From positions 131,677,914-131,741,913 of the forward strand of contig NC_092809.1 in assembly GCF_040954645.1 (NCBI RefSeq): a stretch of 64,000 nt of DNA, read 5' to 3'. A program made the translations under genes and the position numbers. Each line of letters opens with the position of its first letter. The first letter of the stretch is position 1. Positions 32,692 through 44,797 of this stretch are shown here, one piece after another. This stretch comes from Diabrotica undecimpunctata (taxonomy: Eukaryota; Arthropoda; Insecta; Coleoptera; Chrysomelidae). The notes under the pieces are model-generated. The model did not search any database, was not told the DNA's origin, and saw nothing but the letters and a program-made list of their open reading frames with translations.

Positions 32692-34709
32692 CAGGGTGGC
32701 GCACCGAAAACGAAACAGATGCATTTACTGGCAGATGATTCCTTTTTAAAAAAAACGCTTGGACCCGTCAATTTTGTTATCGAGGGGGAAACAAAATTGG
32801 CATAAAATCACATTAACATTTGCAGCCCCCTAAGCGGGGGTGGCACCATCCCTAAAATCTTAAATGGAAAGGGGGGTCGAATGATCCATCATTTAAAAGA
32901 TCTTTCAACGCCCTTTACAATGATGTAAAATTCATGTACTTCAATTCAGTAGTTTTGGAGATTTATTGATTTAAAGTTTAAATACATCATCGTAAGAGGA
33001 GATCAATACATAGCAGCAAAGTTGTTAAAAAATAAAGAATGAACTGACCTGTCAGCCGAGTAAATGTTGAAAATGACCACCATTACTTTCCATGCAATAA
33101 TAAAGATTTTGCTGAAAACGTTGCCGGACATTTTGCAATATTTGAGGAGTAATTTGATGGCACTCATTCACAATTCTTTGTCGTAAATCTTCTAAGGATG
33201 TTGGCTGAGTAGCATAGATTTTGCTTTTTAAGTAACCCCACAAAAAGAAATCCAAAGGTGATAAATCTGGCGATCTTGGGGGCCATTCAACGGCACCTCT
33301 TCTACCAATCCATTGACCTGGAAAGGTCTGATCTAAATAATGCCGAACTCTTAATGCGTAATGTGGTGGGGCACCATCCTGTTGGAACATCAACATATTC
33401 TCAAAGTATCGACCATCATTCTGATTTTCAATTACATCTGTTAGCGCAGGATCTATGGCATTTTGCAGTAATTCCAAATACATTTCACCAGTCAAATTTC
33501 CAGGTAAGAAAAAAGGACCAACCAAATGATCGCCAAAAATGCCAGCCCAAACATTAAATTTTTGTGGCTGCTGTGTGTGTACCTCATGGTAAATTCTGGG
33601 ATTAGAGTCCGACCAATATCGACAATTATGACGATTTACTTCGCCATTTAAAAAAAGGAACATTCGTCGGAAAAGCAAATGTTAAATAAAAATTGTTCAT
33701 CGTTTGTAATTCGTTCACTCATAACTTCACAAAATTCTAATCGCTTATCAAAATCGTCTTCATTAAGTTCTTGTACAAGGTGAATTTTATACGGATGAAA
33801 ATTATGGGCCTTTAGAATCCGTTGGATAGTACGTCGACTAACACTACACGAAGTTTGCAATTTGCGGGTACTTAATGTAGGATCTACAATAACTTGCCCT
33901 AAAACCCCCACTTCTGTTGCTTCGTTCCTTATAGGATTTTCAATATTACGTTTTTTATTGGCGACTGATCCAGTTTCTCGAAATTTAGCTACAAGTTCTA
34001 GAACATATTTTCGGTGCACATTATTGTTCTCATGTCGTTCATTAAAAATTTGTGCTGTTCTATTAGCGCACTGATTATTTCCGAAAAATATTTCAATAAT
34101 TTCAACCATTTCTGCCGTGGAATATACCATGGTTAATTTATGTATAAAGCAATAAATGATATTTTAACAACAAAGATTGGTCAAATCAATCGCAAACTAA
34201 TGTACTATTTCCTATTTAAAATAAGTAGGTGGCATTCTCTACTTATCTTTCTTCAAGAAACAACTTTTTTTGTCTCAAAGGACACTTCAATTGCTATTTT
34301 TATTATTAATAAACCATGGGCGTAGTAAATAAAAGCATTTACTTATCAAGAAAATGCTTTTACTCAAATTTCTTCTGAAAGAAGTACAAACTAATTTGAT
34401 GTACCTATTAGAGTCTACTTTAAACTTTAAATCAATAAATCTCCAAAACTACTGAATTGAATACATGAATTTTACATCATTATAAAGGGAGTTGAAAGAC
34501 CTTTCAAATAATGGATCATTCGACCCCCCTTTTCATTTAAGATTTTAGGGATGATGCCACCCCCGCTTCAGGGGCTGCAAATGTTAAAGTGATTTTATGC
34601 CAATTTTGTGTCCCCCTCGAAAACAAAATCGACGGGTCCGAGCGTTTTTTTCAAAAAAGGAATCATCTGCCAGTAAATGCCTCTGTTTCGTTTTCGGTGC
34701 GCCACACTG
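32692..34709 (-). mobile_element. DD41D-type Tc1/mariner superfamily transposon (copy A), near intact
   Basis: A 2.02-kb element flanked by TA. The ends are long inverted repeats of ~290 bp (32692-~32983 and ~34419-34709), starting CAGGGTGGCGCACCGAAAAC on the left and CAGTGTGGCGCACCGAAAAC on the right. The interior codes a two-part transposase on the minus strand. The inverted ends are collinear with only scattered differences. Confidence 0.92.
33052..34130 (-). pseudogene. DD41D transposase (copy A), broken by one base
   Basis: The first frame, 34130-33648, starts MVYSTAEMVEIIEIFF, has FRETGSVANKKR and the helix-turn-helix VSRRTIQRILKAHNFHPYKI, and ends at FSDECSFF. The second frame resumes at NGEVNRHNCRYW and carries FNVWAGIFGDHLVGPFFLPG, MFQQDGAPPHYALRVR and RSPDLSPLDFFLWGYLK. 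Catalytic residues are Asp (SDE), Asp (QQDG) and Asp (SPLD), with 41 residues between the last two, hence DD41D. The break is at a run of seven T in coding sense (33650-33656); one more T would join the frames. It could be real or a sequencing slip. No other stop is seen. Confidence 0.88.
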
Positions 34710-35511
34710 TATAATGTATAATGATGTATAAACATCAAGTTTTTGGAACTTGGGTAATTATTGATATATAAATATATCCTTTTTACTTATTGTTTCTTAC
34801 ATTACACATTGTAGTCGTCTGATTTGATGATATAAATAAATGTAACGACCGCATTCGATTTTTAAACTGATTATAATTAAATTATCTTTTTAATTCATAC
34901 CATGAATAATTTATGAATAGACCTTTCTCAAGCTCAGTGAATGTGGTAGGTATCTAGGCTGTTTCGAATTAAATTAAACAAGAGATAAGGCCTTTTTGTT
35001 AACATTTTTTTATCTAATCGTAAGACGGTTGACTACATTAATCAAATCCCTCTCGACAGTTTCAGCTTCTGTGTATTTTACTGTCATATATAATTCTATT
35101 TACTTGTTCTCTGTGTTTAATTAATGATTACAAGGGTATAATTTAGTAGTAAATATTCATTATTTAATGTATTTACAATTATACAGGATGTTATGTAAAA
35201 AATTCTATTAATAATGCACACACATACGCAAGTACAGATGCTGCAGTTGTTTTTACTTCTTCTGTGGGGGGTCTGCCTATTATATTTCTTCTTTTACACT
35301 TTCTGCTGTGTTACCCTTATTTTTCTCCACTATCTCCTTTCATTATAGATTTCCCTTTCCTTTCTATGCTTTTTCTCTAAACTATTCTTATGTCTTCCTG
35401 TTTTTTTCCATTTTATGGCCGATCTGTGTGTTGATCTTTTATCGTCTGGGATGCTTATCCCTATTCAATATACTATAACATCCAATTATTCGCACTTTCA
35501 TTTGAGTGATT
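34710..35511. other. No gene recognised
   Basis: AT-rich spacer. The last ~250 bases are pyrimidine-rich and may be diverged sequence of the neighbouring LINE tail. Confidence 0.5.
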
Positions 35512-36238
35512 TCATTTTCTTCTTCTTTTTCCTTTTTATAAGCAATTCTGCTTGTTCATTGGCAAATTTTGCTTATGTGGTTATTCCATTATTTTTTTCT
35601 ATTTTGTGTCCATTCATTTATACACTATATGTTATATTTTCTTCTAATGTCTGCACTTCTTTTTCGATCTCTCAGCGCATTTCCTATAATTCTTCTCAGT
35701 ACTCTCCTCTCTGCCATTTCCATCTGGTTGGTTCTTTGCTGATTACTATTATTTTAGTTTTCTGAGATGAGATTGTCATATTAAATTCTTTTGCTCTTAT
35801 GTTAAATCTGTGGACCAGTCTTTGCAGACTATCTTCATTTTGGGCTATGAATATTGCGTCGTCTGCGTAACAGAGTATTTTTATTTCTTTGTTTCCCATT
35901 TTGTGTCTTCTTCCTTTGTTAACGCTTTTGATAATTTCATCCATGATTAAATTGAAGAGCATGGGGCTCAATGAATCCCCTTGTCTTATTCCGCTGCCTA
36001 TTTCTATAGGTTCTGTAAGTTGTCCATCTATTCTGACTTCCATTTTGTTGTTTTGGTACATGTTTTCGATAGTTTTTATAATGTTTAGGGGAACTTCTCT
36101 ATTATACAGAAGATAGATTACATCTTTGAGTCTTACTCTGTGAAACACTTTCTTTGGGTCAATCAGACACAAAAATGCTGGTCTATTATATTCTAGTGAT
36201 TTCTCAATAATTTGTTTTATAGCGAATATTGATTTCAT
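35512..36238 (-). pseudogene. RTE-like LINE: RT and 3' end, with internal deletion
   Basis: The minus strand reads KSIFAIKQIIEKSLEYNRPAF, LIDPKKVFHRV (the catalytic-block A Asp is present but the usual F-KAFD is altered), GSGIRQGDSLSPMLFNLIMDE and ILCYADDAIFIAQNEDSL (YADD intact), then RFNIRAKEFNMTISSQKTK, ending in frame at ~35696. From 35690 to 35512 the sequence matches 47090-47360, the 3' end of the same LINE type, with a deletion in between. It ends in an AGAAGAAGA run. No endonuclease is present. Confidence 0.8.
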
Positions 36239-36249
36239 TTTAGTACTAA

Positions 36250-36640
36250 AAATTTAAGATCCCATTTGTTGGTATTTGTATTCTTTAGTATCCTAAAGTC
36301 AATGTCATGTTTCCATCAATCTTTAAATCTTCTTCGACACAATTTTTGTGTTCAGTACTAATTTTCAGACTCTAATTATTTAGTTATTTCACTAATTTTC
36401 TTACCAAATATATAATATCGTTAATGTTTTCTGCTAAAATAATTCACTGATCGTCAGCGAATGGTAGAGTAGTAATAAACTCCTCCCCACTTTGAACTCC
36501 CATTTTTAATTACTTGCACCGATGTTTCAGAGCTGAGTTAAGATAAATCTTAAAGAGTGTGGGAGAAAGACAGCATAATTGCCCAAACCCTTGAAAACTT
36601 GAAAGTATTCTGAATATGGTTGTCATATCATATAAGAAAC
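36250..36640 (-). pseudogene. Second LINE RT relic, same family as 4771-6478
   Basis: The minus strand reads CCLSPTLFKIYLNSALKHRCK, a stop, KMGVQSGEEFITTLPFADDQ, a stop, and IILAENINDIIYLVRKL. This parallels QGCCLSPTLFKIYIQEALH ... LFFADDQVLIAS in the 4.8-6.5 kb LINE, and is older and more broken. Confidence 0.65.
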
Positions 36641-38885
36641 ATAAAAACGGTAGTAACTAACCTGTGATTAACTGTGTTGAAAATAAAAAAAACATGCAAT
36701 TAAACAAAAAATTTTATTAACAATTACGGTAACATTATAATTTTGCTTATAGGGAGTTAAAAGGGGGACTGAACAATCACTTGGCTTGAAGATAGAGTAA
36801 GCAAATAAATTGAAACGTTTGCGAACGCCTACTCATGTTTTGGTTAAAGAGCAAGGTCGTGGATAACGATTCTTTTGGGAGGGGGGGAGACTGGAAGAAC
36901 TAGCTACGAAAAAGAAATCAAAAATACTCACAGTGACGTGGGCAATACTAAACAAGAAGATTTCTAAACTATTTAAAATTAGGACGCCGTTTAAAAAAAA
37001 TCCTCTTGCTGCTTAGAAGGAAAGGTTTTTCTTTCCTAAAAAATTTTAAGGGTGAATATCTTTTTGAAAGAAATATATTTTTTAAACTTCCAGTTTAAAA
37101 AGAAAAATTACATATTTATTTTACATTACAATAAAACTTACATTACAATATAAACATTACAATAAAACTTAATATCAAAGATTATCAAAGGTTAATTTTA
37201 TTTAAAAGAAAAAACTTATTTTTTTTATAACTCTTTGAATTGACATGAGAGCAAATCTTATTATATTAACGATGAATGTTTATTTAGAAAACTAAAGAAA
37301 CTAAAAGATTTAGAAAACACTACTTGCTTCACTGGCTAATTATTTCTTTAAAAATTATTAAAAGTTTGTTACCTTAGATTTGAATACAAAAACACTGTCC
37401 CACTAACTTCAAAACAATCCGTTCCGGCCCATGGGAGACATGCTGAACTTGGGAGATGGAAATCTTGGGAGAAATAAAATCAAATGCCACAACTGGACTT
37501 CAAATTATCCCGGATGATAACAATCTCTGATTCCTTAAAATCGGCTGCTTATCTTCCATTTAAAATCATGTCAGCTTACTTAGCCCTCAGGACGCTGTTA
37601 TCAAATCCGTTGACACAGGATACAGTCCCAACAAACGATAATTAACTCATATTACAAAGATTGCACATGGCATTTTGACCTTAAATCACCTTCTTCACAA
37701 CAAAACTCATGGAATTAAGCGAAACTTCGCCGGTTTTTCCAAAACTTCACTATAACGATGTTTTTCCGTTCAGACCCTAAATTGTTCGAATTCGAATTCT
37801 CGATGACAAAATTCGGACTTCCACAATAAAAACGTCCGCCTCTTACGGCGCCCCATCGTGAAGTGGCATCTTCCTTCCAAAATCATTCTCTTGTCAGCAT
37901 ACATTTTACACCAACCTAAGTGGAAAAATTATTGTTTATTTTCTGCGTAAATATCTAGGCGGAATCAAGATCAATCGAAAGAGCAATTTGTTTATTATAA
38001 ACAGACTCCAAAAATGTTTTATGAATCTCAGAGACGCAAAAAGATTAAGAATTTTTTTCGGTGTTTTATTATATACGGGGTGAAACGAAAATGCTACAAA
38101 ATACGCAAAAAAGCAAAACATTTACTGTTTAGTTAATCTATTTTAAACATGTTTAAAATAGATAAGTTCAAAATGGAGACAGCATAAAAATAACATTAAA
38201 TATTTAATAATGAATATTAAAATACACACTATAACAGTATAAAACAAAAGATTTTAAATATTAAATTTGTATCACATAACTCAATTTTGGATTAACTGGA
38301 TGGTGGTCTCGGCACCAGCCGAATCTTGAATAAAAGGAGGCCTTCGTCCACACAGAGACCCAAAAAAAGCCTCCAAATTAGGATGATTGTCTCTAATTAG
38401 GGCGAACTAGGAAGCGAGAAGCGTCAAATTAAGACCAAAAGGACTTCTATATTAGGATAGCAGAAAATAAAAATGATTTAAAAAGCTTTTTTATAGAAAA
38501 ATATTTAAATAGATAAGGTAACGTTACCTAACGTTTTCTAGGTGGCCAGAATAAACACTTTACTTGACCCAACTCTCGTCTTTGAATATTTAGAAACAAA
38601 ACGTAAAGGAACAGAATCGGTATCTTTAACGGATTATGTAAAAAATAATTATTATTAGGGATAATAGGCTATTGATTAGGTATATCCAAAAAAAGGGACT
38701 AAAAGGAATTACAACGTTAAAGGGTTTTATAGTTTAATATGGTCAATGGACCGCCAAATATGAAAAATCCGCCGAGTGTTACCACTTAAAGGGGTGCGTT
38801 TTTGCAATTTTGAATTATATGCAATTTTCGTACATATACATTTACAGAAAAGTTGTTCAAAATTAAATTTCCTATCAAAATGTCA
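36641..38885. other. No gene recognised
   Basis: The stretch 37380-37930 is less AT-rich than its surroundings and could be an unrecognised element or host sequence. A piece of the interspersed repeat of 4450-4706 lies at 38090-38290. No coding family was found. Confidence 0.45.
38090..38290. repeat. Interspersed repeat, uninterrupted copy of 4590-4692/7782-7830
   Basis: ACGCAAAAAAGCAAAACATTTACTG..., GTTTAGTTAATC, AAACATGTTTAAAA and AACATTAAATATT follow in the same order as around the RTE insertion site. Confidence 0.55.
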
Positions 38886-38889
38886 CTTG

Positions 38890-39127
38890 TCAGAAATAAT
38901 TTTTTTTGGTAAAAATATATTCAAAAACCAAGCAAAAAACACGAAAACACGGTATACATGGTGTATACAAACTTAAATGTGGCGACTGCCCAAAAACTTG
39001 TGAAACTGGCAGAACTTTCAACAAACAGATAGCCGAACACAAAAGGATCTTCAATAATAAAAAAAAAACAGATTCTAAGTACGCACTTCACCTGCAAGAC
39101 CATAATCATTCTTTTAATGACCAATTT
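38890..39127 (+). pseudogene. Penelope-like element (copy 3): GIY-YIG fragment
   Basis: KTKQKTRKHGIHGVYKLKCGDCPK, CETGRTFNKQIAEHKRIF, KKTDSKYALHLQDHNHSFNDQF. This is the GVYK--C-DCP--YIG-TGR-F--R--EH layout of PLE-type GIY-YIG nucleases, with the YIG part deleted (CPKTCETGR). It belongs to a different PLE lineage from copies 1 and 2. A Jockey-type LINE relic follows, then hammerhead-like motif 4. Confidence 0.72.
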
Positions 39128-39263
39128 TAAATTCGAGCAAATCTGGCATGCTGGACCGGTTAAGAATCTACTGAACATCGGCTTGCTGTTTCCATTCGTT
39201 AGACTTATGCATTCATATGTCACTCAACGTAAAATCACTACATTTTAGTGAAAAAATTCTATA

Positions 39264-40050
39264 GCAGGAGTGCCACAAGGTTCCGTGTTGGCACCAATAC
39301 TATACGCAATATACAACAGCGACTTCCCTAATCCACGTAACACAAGCACACTTACTTTACTTTACGCAGATGACACTGCTCTTGTAACAACATCTCGAGA
39401 TGCAGATGTCCTCTGTAGGTTTGCGTAAAATCACATTGACCAGATCGATAGATGGTGCGGGAGATGGAGAGTAAGACCTAAAGCAAATAAAACACAAATA
39501 ATTCCCTTTAGACATCCCAATCACAGCGGTAGCATCATTCACAACGTAGCCGAAAAATCGACCTTAGACTATGGGGGGATCAACTCCAGCTCCGTAACCA
39601 GATCAAATACCTGGGTGCCGTATTCAAAGAGACACTACACTGGAGGTCTGATCTGGCTGCAACCCGTAACAGGGTAAGGAGAAGAGTCGGTCTACTCAAC
39701 GCTCTATATGGTAGATTTGGATGCACACATTCACGTACACTCATATATGCATACAAGACGTACATCAGGCCCGTGATTGAATATAGAGCTAATATATATG
39801 CCATGTTCAGTCGCGACCTTACACAACAACTGCTGCGATTGGAAAGGGGAATCCTGCGTAAAGTAAACTACGCCTCCGCCCTCTTACATCAACTATCGAA
39901 CATATAGCCCATAAATGAAAGGCTCTCCTCACTGAGCAGGAGTTATACGATCAAAACCAACCGAGGCCAAAACTTCAGAGCCCAAACATCATCAAAACTA
40001 CCTGCTCATCCATTGCACAATTATACCTGTCTCTAGGGAGGTAACAGCCA
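39264..40050 (+). pseudogene. Jockey-like LINE reverse transcriptase relic
   Basis: AGVPQGSVLAPILYAIYNSDFP, then LTLLYADDTALVTTSRDAD (YADD intact), a stop, IDQIDRWCGRWRV, KANKTQIIPF. After a frame change near 39570 come NQIKYLGAVFKETLHWRSDL, RRRVGLLNALYGR, YKTYIRPVIEYRANI and LERGILRKVNYAS. GVPQGSVL-P-LY and the KYLGV--D--L-W block are typical of Jockey. The upstream RT and the endonuclease are absent. Confidence 0.8.
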
Positions 40051-40398
40051 CAGCTGCCCTCACCGCAACTCACATTTTTATCTCATTTTATATATAAACC
40101 CACTCATTCATATCAGTAATTCACTAATATATTAACAATTTCTGAAAAGGACCGTTTTAGCTTAAATGACCTTTCCCCTCCGACCACCCTGAACATCTAC
40201 CTCCTCCGCAGGAACAACATCCACCGATGAAAACCACCAGTGAGACATAACACAGCGATCCAGAGCCGACACCCAACAACAAAATAACAAACCACGTTCT
40301 GAAGAGGTGAAGACACCTAAAACAGGATCAACAGAAACACACCAAAGAAAGATAAACCAATCAGAGACAGAACAACACGACAATGGAGTAAAAAATAG
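40051..40398. other. Probable 3' untranslated tail of the Jockey-like relic or PLE tail
   Basis: CA/AC-rich, A-rich on the plus strand and different in texture from its surroundings. No coding family recognised. Confidence 0.4.
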
Positions 40399-40438
40399 AT
40401 CACTTGAGAAAGGCACTCTGCCAAACAATTGTAGTGAT
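40399..40438 (+). ncRNA. hammerhead-ribozyme-like motif 4 (downstream of PLE copy 3)
   Basis: Stem I ATCAC/GTGAT is five perfect pairs (40399-40403 with 40434-40438). Core TTGAGAA spans 40404-40410, one extra A, then stem II GGC/GCC with loop ACTCT. Next is AAA where GAAA is expected (G lost), then the self-complementary stem III CAATTG and TA at the expected cleavage site. The core shows the same U3/A8 change as motifs 1-3. The missing G should disable this copy. Confidence 0.42.
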
Positions 40439-40499
40439 AATAAATTATTATAATAAATTTTGTGGAAGTTTTGAAAATAAAAGTTTCCAGTGTTTTATT

Positions 40500-42480
40500 G
40501 TTAGATAAAGAATTTCCATTAAGTAACGGTAGAATCCATCCATATTTAGAATTTTCATTAGGAATATTAATCCTTACTTCATTTATATAAAATTATTCAT
40601 TTGATCGATTCTTTACAGCTTTAATACTCGTAGTTTTCAAGGTGCTTGTCCCAAAAATAGAGTAACTGATTCTGCACTCGGTATATTATACTTTTTCACC
40701 CAGTAAACTGCATTTTACGAGCTACTGCGTGTAATTAAACCGAGCAATTGTTTTATTGCTTTTTAATTTGAAGAAATTATATAATAATAAGAAGCCTTGT
40801 GGAATAGATGAATAAATAATAATAAATAACAAACCAGCTGGACAAACAGAAGATTTGTTGCGAAGGCTGCCTCCGCCTTGGCACACCTAATGCTTTATCG
40901 ATGTTTTAATTATTATTTGTTAATTGTTCAAGTAAAGAGTTACGTGTATTGTTCGTATGAAATTGCGTAGCTTGCGAAAAAGATGTTTTGAACGGTTTGG
41001 GAAGCGGTTAAATAATATAAATGCAAATATTTTCTAAGCTATTTGACAAGCCTTCATTTTTAGGAATGTCATGCTGAATTATTTGAACATTATTTACACA
41101 AAAGTAATTACGACTGAAGCCATTACTAAAAGGAAATAGAAACGGTGTAAATTAAAATCAAATATCAAGTTTTTAGTGGCAACTCTAGATATCTATCTAT
41201 ATAAAAACAATCAAAAATCATTATCAAATTAATGTATTCACAAAAACTACACTTAAACGACTTACTAATGTTGTTTAAAATAGTTTCTAAGTTACAAAAC
41301 AAATAATTTATATCGCTAAAGCACGTGTTTCCAAATATGAATTGTTTGGTGGTTTATAACAATTTACTGTTTTCTATTCATCGTGATTAACGTAGTATTT
41401 CAGGAAATATATGACAATTTTTTCCGTGAAATCGGAAGCGATTTCGCGTAACAATCGAATCTGACATGCTACGAACTTTTAAAGTAAAATCGAGCGGTTA
41501 GAGTCCAGTGAAAAATGGTACAAATTTAACAATAATACGACAAAGACTCTCAAATAAAGTTACATGAATTTTGGTTTAAATAACATGCTGAAGGTCCAAA
41601 AAAATCAGTTGATAAGTTATCCCTAAAACAATAATTCAAATAATTTATATAAGTATATATATATATAAAGACGAAACTTGATTGTAATGTTTCCTAGTAT
41701 GTTACTTAAGTGGATTAACTTTGTACTAAAACAGTAATGAGAAATGTACAAATTTTAAATATATTTTTTAAATTTTTTGTTTTAAAGAAGAATAATTTGT
41801 CAAATGATTAATTACAAATTGTTAGAAATTAACAATGGAAGTTAAATATATGAAAAATAAATTTTGATTTTGTGAGGTCACTCTTCTTTCTCTAAAGTCT
41901 CCCACAATAATTTAAAAAGAGGTTCATAGCTGTAATTAAGATTAACTTTGTGTTTAAGCAAAACTAAACAAAATCAGGATTCAATTTTATTTCTTTCGAT
42001 AAATCAAGGTCTTCTAAAAGGTTCATTTGTCTAAAATTTTTATTTGGAATGTTATGTTAAATTTAACTATTTGCTAAATGAGAAAAAGAATGATTATTAA
42101 ATTTAATGTAATGTTCAAAGTTTGAGTTATCTGCGTTCTTTTATTTTCTGAGATAGGATTCTCATTGTTTTACCCACACAAGTCATGTTACAATCCTTGT
42201 CAATTTTTTGTCTTTGCCAAAGGTGCGATATTTATACAGAATAGATACAGATATAGAAATACTTTGAAAATTAGTTGAAACCAAGGCAGAGTTGTATAGA
42301 TCTCCATGAAGAATATTTTGAAAAACAATAAATCCTTTTCGGCGATAAATTTTATTTGTTTGTTTAAAAACTAAGTAACTTAAATATTTTACAAAAATAC
42401 TGATCTGATAAAGTCAAAAAATATTGAGAATATAAATCGGAAATCGAATTAAGGATACAGCCTAAATCTGTGCTTTCTAA
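40500..42480. other. No gene recognised
   Basis: About 2 kb of AT-rich DNA with no recognised element or exon. Confidence 0.5.
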
Positions 42481-42484
42481 GCAT

Positions 42485-43857
42485 TACAAAGCAAGCTGAC
42501 GACAAATGCACTGGCATGGGGATTTATAATTTTATCCAAGTCATGCCAATCTGTCTAGACAGAAATCTCTTCGTGAAAACGATGTCCTAATACTCCAAAA
42601 CAACAATCCCAAATCATGTAATGACTATACATTAATAAGCCTAATGTGCCACCCTTTAAAGATTCTCTTAAAAATTGTTCAAAACCTAATTTATAAGAAA
42701 TGTCAGGAGGAGATAGATCAAACGCAGTTTGGCTTCAGAGGAGGCATGGGTACAAGAGAGACATTATTTGCGTTGACGGTACTCTTGCAGAAATGTCGGG
42801 AATATAACAAGAGTGCATATGTATGCTTTATAGACTTTAGGAAGGCCTTTGATCGAGTGCAGCATATGAAGTTAATAGATGAATTAAAAAACATCAATTT
42901 AGACAAAAAAGACATTGAGTCTATTAAGGCTATATACTGGAACCAGAAAGCAGTAGTAAAGGTGAACGATATAGAAACAAATAATATACCGATTGCGAGA
43001 TGGGTTAGGCAAGGATGTCTTATCTCCGACGCTTTTCAACGTGTACTCACAGGTTATATTCAGAAAAGCCTTATGGGAAAGAAAAGAGGGAATAAGAATT
43101 GGTGGAGAAATCGTAAACACCATGAGATTTACAGTTGACATGGTAATTATGGCTGAGAGTATAGAAAAACTACAAACTTTACTAGATGCAATAAATAGTG
43201 AATGCATTCAAATGGGACTTGACATCAACACAGATAAGACCAAATTTATGATAGTATCAAGGAGTCCAATAAATAATGAACAACTAACCCTTGGTGGACA
43301 GCAAATAGAGAGAGTAAATATAAATACCTGGGAGCTTACATCAACATAGAATTAGATCCAGACCAAGAGATCATGGCACGAATAGAAATGGCAAAGGCAG
43401 CGTTCTTAAAATTCAAGCAATTGTTCTGTGACAAAAATCTGAATACTGCGCTGAGACTGAAGTTTGTTGAATGTTACGTCTGGTCCCAACTATTGTACGG
43501 GGTAGAAACATGGACGCTAGAAGCACAAATAGTTAAGAAGCTTGAAGCCTTTGAACTTTGGATATACCGGAGAATGTTGAGAATTCCATGAACTGCCAGG
43601 TTCACCAATGAGGAAGTGCTGAGAAGGATGGGCCGAGACAAAAAATTGTTGAGAACAATAAAAGTAAGCAAGACTGCATACCTTGGGTATACTGCATACC
43701 CTGCAATAGGTAGAAAGAGGAAGTCATGGCTGCAAAATACTCGGGACTGGACAAACATGACTGTAGACGAATTATTCCACGTTGCAAAAGACAGAGAAAC
43801 TTTTAGAAATGTGGTCGCCAACCTCCGTTAATGGAGACGGCATAGGAAGAAGAAGAA
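42485..43857 (+). pseudogene. RTE-like LINE: RT and C-terminal tail
   Basis: CTGMGIYNFIQ.. and NNPKSCNDYTLISLMCHPLKI lead into IDQTQFGFRGGMGTRETLFAL, YVCFIDFRKAFDRV (catalytic Asp), WVRQGCLISDAF (frame break) / LSPTLFNVYSQVI, and TMRFTVDMVIMAES, a degraded catalytic box (YADD to TVDM). Then come LDINTDKTKFMIVS, WSQLLYGVETWTL, IYRRMLRIP and RKRKSWLQNTRDWT. It ends with VANLR and a GGAAGAAGAAGAA tail at ~43857. Stops and frame changes at ~43000, ~43330 and ~43590. Inactive. Confidence 0.83.
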
Positions 43858-43880
43858 TACTCCATACTAGAGTAAAATAA

Positions 43881-44065
43881 TAAAAATAAAATAGATGGTT
43901 TAGGTTTGATTTCGTTACAACGTACCACATTTCGCTGATATGCATATTTCAGCCCAGAACTTACCATGAGATCGCTCTGAAGAAGTCAAGAAGCTAAAAT
44001 ATGCATCTCAGCGAATGCTGGTACGCTGTAACGAAATCAAACCTAAACCGTCTATTTTATTTTTA
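43881..44065. repeat. Palindrome with two 72-bp arms and a hammerhead in the centre
   Basis: 43881-43952 and 43994-44065 are reverse complements with few differences (TTAGGTTTGATTTCGTTACA at the left, TGTAACGAAATCAAACCTAA at the right). The 41-bp loop plus right arm contain a hammerhead layout; the left arm mirrors only its 3' half. No flanking duplication was established. Confidence 0.9.
43972..44014 (+). ncRNA. Decayed hammerhead ribozyme in the 43.9-kb palindrome
   Basis: Stem I TCGCT/AGCGA is five pairs (43972-43976 with 44010-44014). Core CTGAAGA is at 43977-43983. Stem II is AGT/GCT with one G-U. GAAA has become AAAA (43996-43999), stem III TATGCATC is one change from the palindrome TATGCATA, and UC is at 44008-44009. 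The left arm, read in reverse, keeps the unmutated GAAATATGCATATCAGCG half, which supports the reconstruction of the fold. The G-to-A change should inactivate it. Confidence 0.58.
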
Positions 44066-44797
44066 ACAAAAAATATTGTTTGTAAACATTGCTAAATAAA
44101 TCTTTTACTTTCAAAAGTGTGCCATTTTTCCTTTACACCTCTTACATTTACTACTATGGTGATGCCTATATTCGATTGTACTATATACATAATTTCAAAG
44201 AGCGAGGTCACAATCATTTTGAATCATTATAGCCGACCAATTATAGTAACATTAATGTTTTATTTTATATAAAGTGAATACATTACGTTCGTACCTGCGT
44301 TGGACATCGAAATGTTCCCAAACAGTATTATTATTATGGAAAATTGGTCTATGAAGGAGGTCAAAGATGCATGAAAGATGTTATGTAAGGTTATTGTGTG
44401 TTGTTCTGTGATTGTGATGAAGATATAATGACAACATATTTGAGTTCTAAATTGTTGTGGTTAAGATTAAACTATAATTATAACCTGTTTAAGGACACTT
44501 AAGCATATTATCCGTGAAAACACCAACTGAAGAATCTTGTAATTAGTACACTTAATAAATGTACAAAGGATGAGGTTATCTGGTAAAAATATTAGAATTT
44601 CAGGTGCCTATTCCATGTAAAAATAATTATAAATGAGTTAAACGGTTTGTAAAAAAATGCTAATCGTCAGTAGAAAACAAAATGCATGTCTAAAAGAAAG
44701 AAAAAAAAGCAGCAATGTTTAATTTCATTCATCTCGCTTTAACACCAGTGCACTCATCTTCTTTCCATTTAACATCCTATTTAAACTACTAATATAT
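44066..44797. other. No gene recognised
   Basis: AT-rich spacer between the palindrome and the Tc1 element. Confidence 0.5.

Noticed and set aside
34320..34360. Minus-strand CTTGATAA followed by a perfect GTAAAT/ATTTAC stem
   Set aside because: There is no GAAA after the stem and no cleavage dinucleotide, so it does not complete the hammerhead layout.
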